A stretch of 64,000 bases of DNA, from the NCBI GenBank assembly GCA_003263775.1, contig JYJJ01000004.1, forward strand, positions 1 to 64,000. The letters run 5' to 3'. The position numbers and the translations under genes were made by a program. Under the pieces are notes generated by a model. It saw nothing but the letters and a program-made list of their open reading frames with translations, had not been told where the DNA came from and did no database searches. This DNA comes from Vibrio maritimus (GTDB taxonomy: Bacteria; Pseudomonadota; Gammaproteobacteria; Enterobacterales; Vibrionaceae). How positions within the stretch are numbered: position 1 is the first letter of the stretch; every line of letters starts with the position of its first letter. Below are positions 39,249-49,654 of the stretch, in pieces.

Positions 39249-39641
39249 TCATTGACGCACGTACTGACTCAGCAAGCCTAAATTCTTTTTCGTCTGATCT
39301 TCATCACAGGAGACCAGAAACAGTACACCATTTTCGACCCAGTAGATGGCATTTTGCTCATATTTTTGCGCTAACTCACACGCTTGCGAAAACGGGATGT
39401 CCACCGCAAAACTCGCTTCCACCCACTCAAAGCTTGGATCGCCGACGTTTACACTTACATGGTAAAAATCTGCTAAATTTCGTTCTAGATCTCGGTTTTT
39501 TATGCAGTTTTCTTCATCACTTAGTTTACGACTCCGTGGGTTACAAGCCGTTATAACAGCGTAGCTATCGCATTCCCACTCAGTGAGAAACCGCATTGCA
39601 ATGCTTGAATAAGCACTCCAAAGTTGTGCATCGATACTCAT
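39249..39641 (-). CDS. DUF3293-type protein of unknown function
   Basis: 130 residues, no signal peptide or membrane segment. It contains SYAVITACNPRSRKLSDEEN, the characteristic DUF3293 motif, and SVNVGDPSFEWVEASFAVDI. It is soluble and its function is not known. The start ATG at 39641 has only a weak ribosome site. Confidence 0.72.
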   Translation of the reverse strand: MSIDAQLWSAYSSIAMRFLTEWECDSYAVITACNPRSRKLSDEENCIKNRDLERNLADFYHVSVNVGDPSFEWVEASFAVDIPFSQACELAQKYEQNAIYWVENGVLFLVSCDEDQTKKNLGLLSQYVRQ

Positions 39642-39970
39642 ACTATCTAAAATTTAGCCTCTGCCCAATACTATTAATATTTGTTACAAAGCGCCTATTG
39701 ATTTAAATCAACAAACTGCATGGAATTAACATTTGACCATTGTTAGCATGCTGTTAACATTATAGAATTCGCCTCAATGACCTAGCAGAATAATAAGAGA
39801 TTACAGGGATTTCTCGTTTTTTGGCAACATCATGGATGGCGACGTAAAACGTAACTGTTTCAGTGATGGTGAGTAAAAGCTCCAAGAAACATTACCTATA
39901 TGTTAACTTTTTGCCTAGAATTTATTCTACTACAGACAGAATTTTCACAAGTTTAATTTAGGTACCGCCG
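39642..39970 (+). promoter_or_regulatory. arcA upstream region with a perfect FNR site
   Basis: These 329 bp carry TTGATTTAAATCAA (39698-39711), an exact match to the FNR consensus. E. coli arcA is activated by FNR without oxygen, and the same seems likely here. The site is 260 bp before the start codon, so a long leader is implied. Several AT-rich -10-like stretches exist (TATAGAAT near 39760, TAGAATTTAT near 39916), but none is decisive. No small gene was seen. Confidence 0.75.
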
Positions 39971-40687
39971 ATGCAAAGCCCGCAGATTCTTATTGTTGAA
40001 GATGAGCAAGTAACCCGTAACACCCTAAAAAGCATTTTTGAAGCAGAAGGATATGCTGTATTCGAGGCCAGCGACGGTCAGGAAATGCACCAGGTGATGT
40101 CAGAAAACTCTGTAAACCTAGTTATCATGGATATCAACCTTCCTGGTAAGAATGGTCTACTGCTAGCACGTGAACTACGTGAGCAAGCTAACGTTGCTCT
40201 AATGTTCCTAACTGGTCGTGACAACGAAGTTGATAAAATCCTTGGCCTAGAGATTGGTGCTGATGATTACATCACTAAACCATTTAACCCACGTGAACTG
40301 ACTATCCGTGCACGCAACCTACTGACTCGCTCTATGAGCAGCGGCGCTGCGACAGAAGAAAAACGCAGCGTTGAAAAATACGAGTTCAATGGTTGGGTTC
40401 TGGACATCAACAGCCGTTCACTTGTTAGCCCAAGCGGCGACAGCTACAAGCTGCCACGCTCTGAGTTCCGCGCACTGCTACACTTCTGTGAGAACCCAGG
40501 CAAGATCCAAACTCGTGCCGACCTTCTTAAGAAGATGACTGGTCGTGAGCTTAAGCCACATGACCGTACAGTAGACGTAACGATTCGTCGTATCCGTAAG
40601 CACTTTGAATCAGTATCTGGTACGCCAGAGATCATTGCTACGATTCACGGTGAAGGTTACCGCTTCTGTGGTGATCTAGAAGAGTAA
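39971..40687 (+). CDS. arcA: Two-component response regulator ArcA
   Basis: ArcA is the aerobic respiration control regulator. The receiver domain (residues 1-120) has phosphorylated Asp54 in [12 protein letters not shown] and Lys in YITKPFNP. The C-terminal OmpR-type winged helix has [14 protein letters not shown]. At 238 residues it is nearly identical to E. coli ArcA over long stretches. Its kinase gene arcB is 0.5 kb away on the other strand, whereas in E. coli the two are far apart. Confidence 0.97.
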   Translation: MQSPQILIVEDEQVTRNTLKSIFEAEGYAVFEASDGQEMHQVMSENSVNLVIMDINLPGKNGLLLARELREQANVALMFLTGRDNEVDKILGLEIGADDYITKPFNPRELTIRARNLLTRSMSSGAATEEKRSVEKYEFNGWVLDINSRSLVSPSGDSYKLPRSEFRALLHFCENPGKIQTRADLLKKMTGRELKPHDRTVDVTIRRIRKHFESVSGTPEIIATIHGEGYRFCGDLEE

Positions 40688-40708
40688 TGCACTCTTTCTA
40701 AACCAATT

Positions 40709-40739
40709 AAAAAGGGACGCATCACGCGTCCCTTTTTTC
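40709..40739. terminator. Bidirectional terminator between arcA and the lipoprotein gene
   Basis: AAAAGGGACGC / GCGTCCCTTTTTT with an ATCAC loop has T-runs on both strands and serves both convergent genes. Confidence 0.9.
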
Positions 40740-40756
40740 ATTCATTGCCTTACATA

Positions 40757-41226
40757 TTAGTAGACAGTATCGATGTTAACCTGTTTGCTCACCAACCAGG
40801 TTTTGTTCTCACCATCAACAAGCTGCACAGCCACATCGACAGGCTTAGTGATGTTCACCTCTAGCTGCCAATTGAAGGCCACCTCCCATTGACTCTCTGA
40901 GTGATTACGAAGCTCAAAATCACTGCCTTCAAATTCCCATGTCATGTCATCTTGCTTAAGCACAACCATAGCGACATCCATATCAGCAGGAAGTTGGTTC
41001 TCCGTGCTGAGATTCAAGGCACCATATAGATTTTGCTCTTTCACCAAGCCGATGTCTCGCCTACTTTCGGCATCATATCAATCCACAGGTTCGAATTGAG
41101 GCTAACGGTTTGCTGCTCTACCATCGCTGTATCACTCGACGCCCACATGACTGAGTCGGTTGTTGGAGATGATGCACAACCTGCTAGAGCGATAGAGAGT
41201 GCAAGTGCGGTAACAACTTTTTTCAT
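40757..41226 (-). CDS. Hypothetical lipoprotein downstream of arcB (frameshifted)
   Basis: A lipoprotein signal peptide, MKKVVTALALSIALAGC, gives Cys17 as the lipid anchor. The mature part looks like a single beta-rich domain (MTWEFEGSDFELRNHSESQW and WQLEVNITKPVDVAVQLVD). The frame breaks near 41047, where one base is missing in GETSALVKEQNLYG. The corrected length is 156 residues. Its ATG overlaps the arcB stop by one base (TAATG), so it is co-translated with arcB. I do not recognise the family. Confidence 0.72.
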
Positions 41227-43574
41227 TATGATTCCTTACTTTCCAACCACGATTTTAGTATTTGAATATCATTCTGATACTCGTTTTTGATCTCTTCAAC
41301 CCAATCTTCAATGTTTTCCCACCAAGCTGGAAGCTCTGGAGACTGCGCTTTTTGAGCAATAGACTGAATACGTTTAAGACCAATCGATCCCGCCGCCCCT
41401 TTTATCTTGTGCGCTTCTGAGGCAATACCCGGCTGATCTTTGGCTGTCATATTTGAATCGAGGATATCGATATAGTCTGGCATCATCTGCTCAAACATCT
41501 TGATGCTATCGAGCACCGGCGCGCTGCCAACGATGTCGACGTACGATTCCAACATGTCGAGATCCAGCAAGCGACTAAAGACTTCACTGTTGATGTTCTC
41601 TTTCACTTCCTTCTCCTCTGGCTGTGGCTCTTCCATGACGTCATCGCCGTGGAATTTATTGATCACTTCGGTAAGCGCTTTGACGCTCAGTGGCTTACTG
41701 ATGGCATCGTCCATGCCGTTTGTCAGGTACTCCTGCTTGTCTTTGAGCACATTGGCGGTGAGTGCCACAAGCGGTGGTAACTCTGAGTAGCGCAATCTAA
41801 GCTCTTGAGCAACATCGAAACCTGTCATATCTGGAAGCTGAATATCCAGCAGCGCCAAATCAAAACTTGCTGGATTAAAGTTCGCTAACGCTTCTTCACC
41901 CGTCATGGCCACTTCGACGCTATGCCCAAGGCTCTCTAGCAAAGAACGTGCGACGGTGATGTTAAGTTCAATATCTTCCAGCAAGAAGATGCGCAGGCTA
42001 CCTTGTCGCTTCACTTCAACCGGCGCAAGCTGCATTTCATCCGCACACGGAACGTTGATGGTCACGGTGAACGTACTGCCGAACCCCTCTTCACTATCAA
42101 CCGTAATATCGCCATCCATCATTTGGATAAGCTGTTTCGACACCGCAAGGCCAATACCAGTGCCAACCGCGTGCAGATTGTCTTTGCCCGACTTCACTTG
42201 ATAGTACATGGCAAAGATCTTATCGAGCTCTTTTTGCGGAATGCCGATACCGGTATCTTCGATTTCGATCGTGATGTACGCGTGGCCATCTTCAATATCC
42301 GCGCTGATGGTCATTACCACACCACCTTGCTTGGTGAACTTCATGGCATTGCTCACCAAATTCCAAATCACCTGACGAAGACGTGTTGCATCAACGACAA
42401 CCCCTTCCGGTAAATCGGTCAGCCTCTCAAGATCAAAACGTAGCCCTTTTTGCTCCGCCATCAAGCCTGAGATGCTCTCTAGCTCCGCGACAAAATCTTC
42501 AAAGTTTAATGGCTCAGGGAAGAGCTCAAGTTTGCGTCTATCAAACTTATCCATGTCGATAATATCGTTAAAGATATGCCCAAGAGTAATCGCGCTGACA
42601 TTGATCGTTTGCAGCTGCTTACGCTGCTCACCATTCAGCTGTCCATCAAGGAGCATGCGGCTCAAGCCCACAATGCCATTGAGTGGCGTGCGCAGCTCGT
42701 GACTGATGGTTGAGATAAACGTGGTCTTGTCTCGGCTCGCCTTCTCCAATGACTCAGCATGGCGCTTACGCTCGGTGATATCGCGGCCAAAACCAACAAG
42801 ACCTAAGTGGCGACCATCTTTACTGTAGAACGGCACTTTACGAAGCTCGTAGAAGCATTTTTTACCGTCGGGGTATTCGAGCCACTGCTCATAGGTCAGT
42901 GCCTGATTGTCACCCATTACCTTGTGGTCAGTTTCCACCACTTGTTTGGCGATCTCTTCCGAATAAACATCCCATGGTGTGAGACCAACCAAGTCTTGCT
43001 CTTTACGACCGGTAAGCTCCTCCATCGCCTTGTTACAGCCTGAGAACACGCCTTCTGCATTGCGATAGTAAATAAGGTCGGGTGACGCATCGATAAACGA
43101 GCGAAGCAACGCGGTTCTTTCAGCGAGTTCTAACTGAGTGCGTTCACGCTGAAAGACTTCGTTTTCAAGATCCTTCATCGCTTCTTCACGTGCTTCTTCG
43201 GCTTTTTGACGCTCTTCAATTTCTTGATTGAGCTTACGAATATTTTGCTGAAGCTTGTGGTTAAGATCTTGGTCGCGAGAGCGCATCTCTTTAAGCTTTG
43301 AGACCATCTTAGCGAGACGCTGACGAGACTCTTCAAGCTGGTCAACCACGACCGAGAGGAAATACACCGCCCAAGGGGTGATCAATAGACCAAAGAACAC
43401 CGAGCGAACTATATCGATATCATCGACGCGCCCATTGAGTACCAAGGTAATACCGACCTGAACTACAACAGCCAGGGCGACAAGAGCTAGCGCCAATATA
43501 ATAGAGAAGCGCACAATACCGAGTTTCACCAATAGGTCGACATAGTATTGCGCGAGATTTTTGATGGGTTTCAT
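41226..43574 (-). CDS. arcB: Aerobic respiration control sensor kinase ArcB
   Basis: A tripartite inner-membrane hybrid kinase responding to quinone redox state. Two membrane segments lie at about residues 22-47 and 55-78, a coiled coil at about 80-150, and a PAS domain at about 155-270. The redox Cys positions are kept (Cys180 and Cys240; E. coli 180 and 241). Kinase His292 is in SHELRTPLNG, receiver Asp577 in LLDIQLPD, and the HPt His722 in SEAHKIKGAAGS. Its 782 residues are close to E. coli's 778. It phosphorylates ArcA, encoded next to it here. Confidence 0.96.
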   Translation of the reverse strand: MKPIKNLAQYYVDLLVKLGIVRFSIILALALVALAVVVQVGITLVLNGRVDDIDIVRSVFFGLLITPWAVYFLSVVVDQLEESRQRLAKMVSKLKEMRSRDQDLNHKLQQNIRKLNQEIEERQKAEEAREEAMKDLENEVFQRERTQLELAERTALLRSFIDASPDLIYYRNAEGVFSGCNKAMEELTGRKEQDLVGLTPWDVYSEEIAKQVVETDHKVMGDNQALTYEQWLEYPDGKKCFYELRKVPFYSKDGRHLGLVGFGRDITERKRHAESLEKASRDKTTFISTISHELRTPLNGIVGLSRMLLDGQLNGEQRKQLQTINVSAITLGHIFNDIIDMDKFDRRKLELFPEPLNFEDFVAELESISGLMAEQKGLRFDLERLTDLPEGVVVDATRLRQVIWNLVSNAMKFTKQGGVVMTISADIEDGHAYITIEIEDTGIGIPQKELDKIFAMYYQVKSGKDNLHAVGTGIGLAVSKQLIQMMDGDITVDSEEGFGSTFTVTINVPCADEMQLAPVEVKRQGSLRIFLLEDIELNITVARSLLESLGHSVEVAMTGEEALANFNPASFDLALLDIQLPDMTGFDVAQELRLRYSELPPLVALTANVLKDKQEYLTNGMDDAISKPLSVKALTEVINKFHGDDVMEEPQPEEKEVKENINSEVFSRLLDLDMLESYVDIVGSAPVLDSIKMFEQMMPDYIDILDSNMTAKDQPGIASEAHKIKGAAGSIGLKRIQSIAQKAQSPELPAWWENIEDWVEEIKNEYQNDIQILKSWLESKES

Positions 43575-43642
43575 TCAGCACTCCGTGCGTTACAACTGGG
43601 CTAAGTCTATCACTAAGCCCAAGTTTGCACACGGAAGGCGAA

Positions 43643-44581
43643 TTATTTGAGAACAGGTTTGTGATAAGTAAACGGATTCTCGGTCAGTGCTCCCTGAGCA
43701 CCTTCTGCCGTTAGGGTTCTGCCAAGTTCTGTCATCGCCAACCAGCGGTTTTCACACCATAGTGGTGAGAGCAGCGTTGGACGTCTTGCTGAGGAAGAAA
43801 CGCGGTGATAAACAATCTCGGCCGGCGTGCGACGAATCATTTCGCTGGCAACATCTAAATAGAACTCTAAAGTTGGCGCCTCAAGGCGTCCTGCTCGCCA
43901 AGCCTTTGCCATGGTGCTGCCCTCAACAATATGAAGACCATGAAGCTTGATACCATCGGTACCGGTTTCCAACACCTTTTCTAGCGTCTGTAGATTATCT
44001 TGCTTGGTTTCGTTTGGCAGGCCGACGATCAAGTGCGTGCACACTTTAATACCTAGAGCGCGAGCGCGCTTGGTGATTTCATCGTAAACCGCAAAGTCGT
44101 GGCCACGATTAATACGCTTTAAGGTTTGATCGTTTGCTGTCTGCAAACCTAACTCAAGCCAAATCTCATAGCCTTGCTCAACATAACCGGCAAGCAGCTC
44201 TAGTACAGAGTCTGGCACGCAATCTGGACGGGTTCCCACACATAGGCCAACGATATCCGCGTATTTAAGCGCTTCTTCGTACATGTTTTTCAACACTTGA
44301 ACTTCAGCGTAGGTACTAGTGTAGGCCTGAAAGTACGCCAGATACTTCTTAGCGCGCTTAACCTCACCCGCTCGGTCGGTAAGCTGTTCGTGAATCGACT
44401 GGATCTGGGTCTCTTCGCTTGCGAAAGAAGCCACGTTGCAGAATGTACAGCCGCCACGGCCAATAGTGCCATCGCGATTTGGGCAGCTAAAGCCGCCGTG
44501 CAGGGTTAGCTTGTGAACCTTTTCTCCATATCGGCGCTGCAGATCTTGGCCGATGGTATTCACTAACTCATGTAATTGCAT
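43643..44581 (-). CDS. yhcC: Radical SAM protein YhcC (TIGR01212 family)
   Basis: A radical-SAM enzyme of unknown substrate. The likely iron-sulfur cysteines are in FSCPNRDGTIGRGGCTFC, near residues 33-50. VGTRPDCVPD and WLELGLQTANDQTLKRINRGHD are typical Elp3/MiaB-like motifs. The start is ATG 44581; a TTG two codons upstream is the alternative. At 312 residues it matches E. coli YhcC, which also lies between arcB and gltB. Confidence 0.92.
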   Translation of the reverse strand: MQLHELVNTIGQDLQRRYGEKVHKLTLHGGFSCPNRDGTIGRGGCTFCNVASFASEETQIQSIHEQLTDRAGEVKRAKKYLAYFQAYTSTYAEVQVLKNMYEEALKYADIVGLCVGTRPDCVPDSVLELLAGYVEQGYEIWLELGLQTANDQTLKRINRGHDFAVYDEITKRARALGIKVCTHLIVGLPNETKQDNLQTLEKVLETGTDGIKLHGLHIVEGSTMAKAWRAGRLEAPTLEFYLDVASEMIRRTPAEIVYHRVSSSARRPTLLSPLWCENRWLAMTELGRTLTAEGAQGALTENPFTYHKPVLK

Positions 44582-44895
44582 GTTCAAAAAACCTACTAAT
44601 AAGAATGAATCTCACTCTAATTTGTGAAACTAAATTACATCCCTGCAAAAGAAAACCATGAATAGTAGCAATCGGCGTTTTAAACACTCTTAATCAAAAT
44701 CAATAAATATGCAGAAAAACAAGCAGAAAACCCGAAATGTTGCATCGATGTTATGAAATATATTCAAAACAAGATAAAAAAATGTGTAACAGACGTAAGT
44801 TTCGTTGGAATTAACGAGGACAAAATTGTAGGATACTTACACAATTCTGCTGTATTTGCCGTTTTTATTACAGTACGGATTGGTTGATTAGGGTC
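44582..44895 (+). promoter_or_regulatory. gltB upstream region with candidate promoter
   Basis: An AT-rich non-coding stretch. A possible promoter is TTGGAA (44805-44810), 18 bp, TAGGAT (44829-44834). AATTGT...ACAATT around 44824-44846 is an inverted repeat near the predicted start and could be an operator. No terminator for other genes and no small ORF is convincing. Confidence 0.45.
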
Positions 44896-45081
44896 GATAT
44901 TCTACTCCCACCAACAGATTCCACTAGATTGTGGAATGAAGACATTGAATATCACCACGGAATGTTTTTCTCGCAACACTTTTCCTGCGAGATGCTGAAT
45001 GGACTCGAACACTGCCCCCTCTGGCAGTCAAGAATCAAAATTACAAAGGACAAGACGCAATCACACACTCTAATTGCGTCT
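44896..45081 (+). ncRNA. Hairpin-rich 5' leader of gltB (candidate cis-regulatory RNA)
   Basis: Five helices with exact complementarity follow one another: GATATTC (44896-44902)/GAATATC (44947-44953), enclosing ATTCCAC (44918-44924)/GTGGAAT (44931-44937); TCTCGCA (44969-44975)/TGCGAGA (44986-44992); ACTGCC (45011-45016)/GGCAGT (45023-45028); and AGACGCAAT (45053-45061)/ATTGCGTCT (45073-45081). The last ends about 12 bases before the GGAAGGAAG ribosome site. The structure is read from sequence only; ligand or function is unknown. Confidence 0.55.
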
Positions 45082-45105
45082 AGATTTAACTGGAAGGAAG
45101 TATCT

Positions 45106-48100
45106 ATGGTAGATAGAGAGCAGAATGCACAAGGTCTGTATACTCCTGAATTGGAGCATGACGCTTGCGGTATCGGTTTTGTTGCTCACCTAAAAAACCG
45201 TAAATCTCACGATGTAGTGACTCAAGCCCTGGATATGCTAGCGCGAATGGAGCACCGTGGCGGTCAAGGTTGTGACCCATGCAGCGGTGATGGTGCAGGT
45301 ATCCTACTTCAAAAGCCACACGAGTTTCTGTTAGAAGAAACCGTGAAGCTTGGCATTAAGCTGCCATCGTTTGAGAAGTACGGTGTAGGTGTTGTGTTGT
45401 TCCCTAAAGACGAACACAAACGCGCACAATGTCGTGACATCCTAGAGCGCAATGCACAGCGCCTAGATCTAGAAGTGATTGGCTACCGCGTGCTGCCAAC
45501 CGACAACTCTATGATTGGTGCTGACCCACTAAGCACAGAACCTCAATTTGAACACGTATTCGTAACCGGCGGCCCAGGCTGCACACCAGAAGAACTTGAG
45601 CGTAAACTGTACGTTCTGCGTAACTACACGGTTCGTGTATGTCTAGAAAGCGTGTCAAACATCGGTGATGACTTCTACATCAACTCTATGTCTTACAAGA
45701 CGTTGGTGTATAAAGGTCAGCTAACGACAGAGCAAGTACCTCAGTACTTCTTAGATCTACAAAATCCAACGATGGTGACAGCACTGGCGCTGGTTCACTC
45801 TCGTTTCTCTACCAATACTTTCCCAAGATGGCGCCTAGCGCAGCCTTTCCGTTACATTGCCCACAACGGTGAAATCAACACAGTTCGCGGTAACTTGAAC
45901 TGGATGAAGGCGCGTGAAGCTATCATCGAATCTGACTTGTTCACACAAGCAGAAATCGACATGCTGCTTCCTATCTGTCAAGAAGGAAGCTCGGACTCAT
46001 CAAACTTCGATATGGCACTTGAGCTCCTAGTTCTGTCTGGTCGTAGCCTGCCACATGCGCTAATGATGATGATTCCTGAAGCATGGCAAGAAAACAAAAA
46101 CATGGATCCAACCCGTCGTGCGTTCTACCAGTACCACGCGAACGTTATGGAACCATGGGATGGCCCAGCATCGGTCTGTTTCACTGACGGTGTTCAGGTA
46201 GGTGCAACGCTTGACCGTAACGGTCTGCGTCCATCTCGTTATACCGTGACGAAAGATGACTTCCTAGTTATGGCATCAGAATCTGGTGTTGTCGACATTG
46301 AGCCTGAGAACGTCGAGTTCCGTGGTCGTCTACAACCAGGTCGTATCTTTGTTGCCGACCTAGAACAAGGTCGCATCATCTCTGATGAAGAAGTGAAAGA
46401 TGGCATTGCAAGTGCTCAGCCATACCAGAAATGGGTGGAAGAGAACCTACTAAGCCTGAAGAAGCTTCCAGATGCGAGCAACGAATTCAGCCAACCTTCT
46501 CCAGAGAAGCTACTGCACAAACAGCAAGCGTTTGGTGTTAGCTCAGAAGAAGTGAATGAAATCATTGTGCCTATGGCAAAAGATGGCAAAGAGCCACTTT
46601 CTGCAATGGGTGCCGACTGGCCATTAGCGATCCTTTCGCACCAGTCACAACATCTATCTAACTACTTCAAACAGCTATTTGCTCAGGTAACCAACCCGCC
46701 AATCGACCCGATTCGTGAGCGCATGGTTATGTCTCTGAACACTTATCTAGGTAAAGATCAGAACCTACTAGCAGAATCGCCAGAGCACTGTCAAAAAGTT
46801 GAGCTTGAGTCTCCTGTTCTGTCTAACTCAGAGCTTGAGAAACTGCGTGCTATCGATAATGAGCACCTACAAGCGAAGACACTGGATATCGTATTCCAAG
46901 CAAGCGAAGACGAAGGCAAGCTAGAGCGTGCACTGAAACGTATCTGCCAATACGCAGAAGACGCAGTTATCGATGGTTACTCAATCATCTTGCTAACTGA
47001 CCGTGCAGTAAACTCTAACCACGCTGCTATCCCTGCGATGCTGGCGGTTGGCGCAGTTCACCACCACCTAATCCGTAAAGGCTTGCGTGCTAAGTGTGAC
47101 ATCGTGGTTGAAACGGGTGATGCTCGTGAAACTCACCACTTTGCAACGCTAGTGGGCTACGGCGCGAATGCTGTGAACCCATACCTAGTTATCGAAACTA
47201 TGGTAGAGCTACAGCGCACTAAGAAGCTTGATCCAGAAACCAGCATCTCTGAGCTGTTCGAGAACTACCGTAAGTCCATCAACGGTGGTCTTCTGAAGAT
47301 CTTCTCGAAGATGGGTATCTCAACGCTGCAGTCTTACCACGGTGCACAAATCTTTGAAGCGCTGGGTATCAGCAAATCTGTCGTAGAGAAATACTTCACG
47401 GGTACCGTTTCTCGTATCCAAGGTCTAACCATTGATGACATCGCAAAAGAAGTACTGATCCGTCACCCGTGTTGGCTTCCCAACGCGTGAAATCCCAGTA
47501 CAAGTTCTTGATGTTGGTGGTGTTTACCAGTGGAAACAGCGTGGTGAGAAGCACCTGTTTAACCCAGAAACTATCTCACTACTGCAAGAATCGACTCGCA
47601 ACAAAAACTACGCTCAGTTTAAGCAATACGCGAAAGCAGTTGATGACCAAGGCGACAACGCAGCAACACTGCGTAGCCAGCTAGACTTTGTTAAGAACCC
47701 TGCAGGTTCTATTCCTCTAGAGGAAGTTGAGCCAATCGAAAGCATCCTTAAGCGTTTCGCAACAGGTGCTATGTCGTTCGGTTCCATCTCGTACGAGGCT
47801 CACTCGACTCTAGCTGTTGCAATGAACCGCATTGGCGCGAAATCTAACTCGGGCGAAGGTGGTGAAGACCCAACACGTTTCGAACGTAAAGAGAACGGTG
47901 ACTGGGAACGCTCTGCGATCAAGCAGGTAGCATCAGGCCGCTTCGGTGTGACTTCTTACTACCTAACCAACTCTGATGAAATTCAGATCAAGATGGCACA
48001 AGGTGCGAAGCCGGGTGAAGGTGGTCAGCTACCGGGTGATAAAGTCGATGACTGGATCGGTGCGACTCGTCACTCCACTCCAGGGGTTGGTCTGATTTCT

Positions 48101-49654
48101 CCACCACCACACCATGATATCTACTCAATTGAAGATTTGGCTCAGCTGATCTACGACTTGAAGAATGCGAACCGTGCTGGTCGCGTCAACGTGAAACTGG
48201 TATCGGAAGCAGGCGTTGGTACTATCGCCTCTGGTGTAGCGAAAGCGAAAGCGGACGTTGTCCTTATTGCTGGTTTCGATGGTGGTACAGGTGCATCACC
48301 AATGTCTTCAATCCGCCACACTGGTCTTCCTTGGGAGCTAGGTTTGGCAGAAACACACCAAACACTTCTGAAGAACGGCCTACGTAACCGTATCGTGGTT
48401 CAATCTGATGGTCAGATGAAAACGCCACGTGACCTTGCCGTTGCGACTCTGCTAGGTGCTGAGGAATGGGGTGTGGCAACAGCCGCTCTGGTTGTTGAAG
48501 GCTGTATCATGATGCGTAAGTGTCACAAGAACACCTGTCCAGTTGGTATCGCAACACAAAACAAAACGCTACGTGAGCGCTTTGATGGCCGCGTAGAAGA
48601 CGTTGTTACCTTCTTCCAATACATGGCTGAAGGCCTACGTGAAGTCATGGCTGAGCTTGGCTTCCGCACTATCGATGAGATGGTGGGTCAGTCTCAGAAA
48701 CTGAAGATCCGCGACGACATCGCTCACTGGAAATATAAGAACCTCGACCTATCGCCAGTTCTGCACATTGAACAAGCGCGTGAAGAAGACGGTGTTTACA
48801 ACCAGACAGAGCAAAACCATAACCTAGAACAGGTTCTGGACCGTAAGTTGATTCAAGCGGCTATCCCAGCACTTGAGAAGGGTGAAGCGGTCAACGCTGA
48901 GTTCCCAATCATCAACACGGATCGCTCAGCAGGTACCATGCTGTCGAACGAAATCTCTAAGGTTTACAAAGACCAAGGTCTACCACAGCCAATGAACGTG
49001 AAGTTCAACGGCAGTGCCGGTCAGTCATTCGGTGCTTTCCTTGCTAAGGGCGTGAAGTTCGAAGTGGAAGGTGATGCGAACGATTACTGGGGTAAAGGTC
49101 TCTCTGGCGGTACGCTAGTACTGTACCCAGATGCGAAATCTAGCATCGTTGCTGAAGACAACATTGTTGTTGGTAACGTTTGTTTCTACGGTGCAACGTC
49201 GGGTGAATCTTACATCCGCGGTATGGCTGGCGAGCGCTTCTGTGTTCGTAACTCTGGCGCGAAGGTTGTGGTTGAAGGCGTGGGTGACCACGGCTGTGAA
49301 TACATGACAGGCGGTGTAGCGGTTATCCTAGGCTCAACAGGTCGTAACTTTGCTGCTGGTATGAGTGGCGGTGTGGCGTATGTTTGGGATAAAGCGGGTG
49401 ACTTTGAAACCAAGCTAAACCCAGAATTGGTCGACCTAGACCCAATCGAACAAGAAGATCGCGAACTAATACTAGACATGCTGACTAAGCATGTGGAGTT
49501 CACAGGAAGTGAAGTCGCTCAGTCGTTCTTAGACAACTTTGAAGCAAGCATTGCATCACTAGTGAAAGTAATGCCACGTGACTACAAAGCAGTGCTACTA
49601 AAGCGCAAAGCGGAAGCTGAGCAAGCTCAAACGGAAGAAGTGGAGGCAGTATAA
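45106..49654 (+). CDS. gltB: Glutamate synthase large subunit, first copy, non-enterobacterial type (frameshifted)
   Basis: The alpha subunit of NADPH glutamate synthase makes two glutamates from glutamine and 2-oxoglutarate. The start ATG at 45106 follows GGAAGGAAG. Cleavage before Cys21 ([10 protein letters not shown]) would expose the class II amidotransferase nucleophile. FMN and 3Fe-4S regions follow ([13 protein letters not shown]), then the GXGXG-rich C-terminal domain. The frame shifts near 47467, where CACCCGTG should be CACCGTG (one extra C), giving [18 protein letters not shown] and 1515 residues. It is clearly unlike the second GltB and E. coli GltB, with an N-terminus of the Bacillus/cyanobacterial kind. 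The frame is open upstream from 44884, but the ribosome site favours 45106. Confidence 0.92.

Noticed and set aside
42003..42413. 136-codon open frame antisense to arcB
   Set aside because: It is a shadow of the arcB reading frame, with no ribosome site and no recognisable protein features.
44884..45105. In-frame 74-codon extension of gltB starting at TTG 44884
   Set aside because: The extension has no similarity to GltB propeptides, overlaps the hairpin-rich leader, and ATG 45106 has a strong ribosome site.
47469..47684. Small hypothetical gene within gltB
   Set aside because: It is an out-of-frame reading caused by the extra C near 47467.
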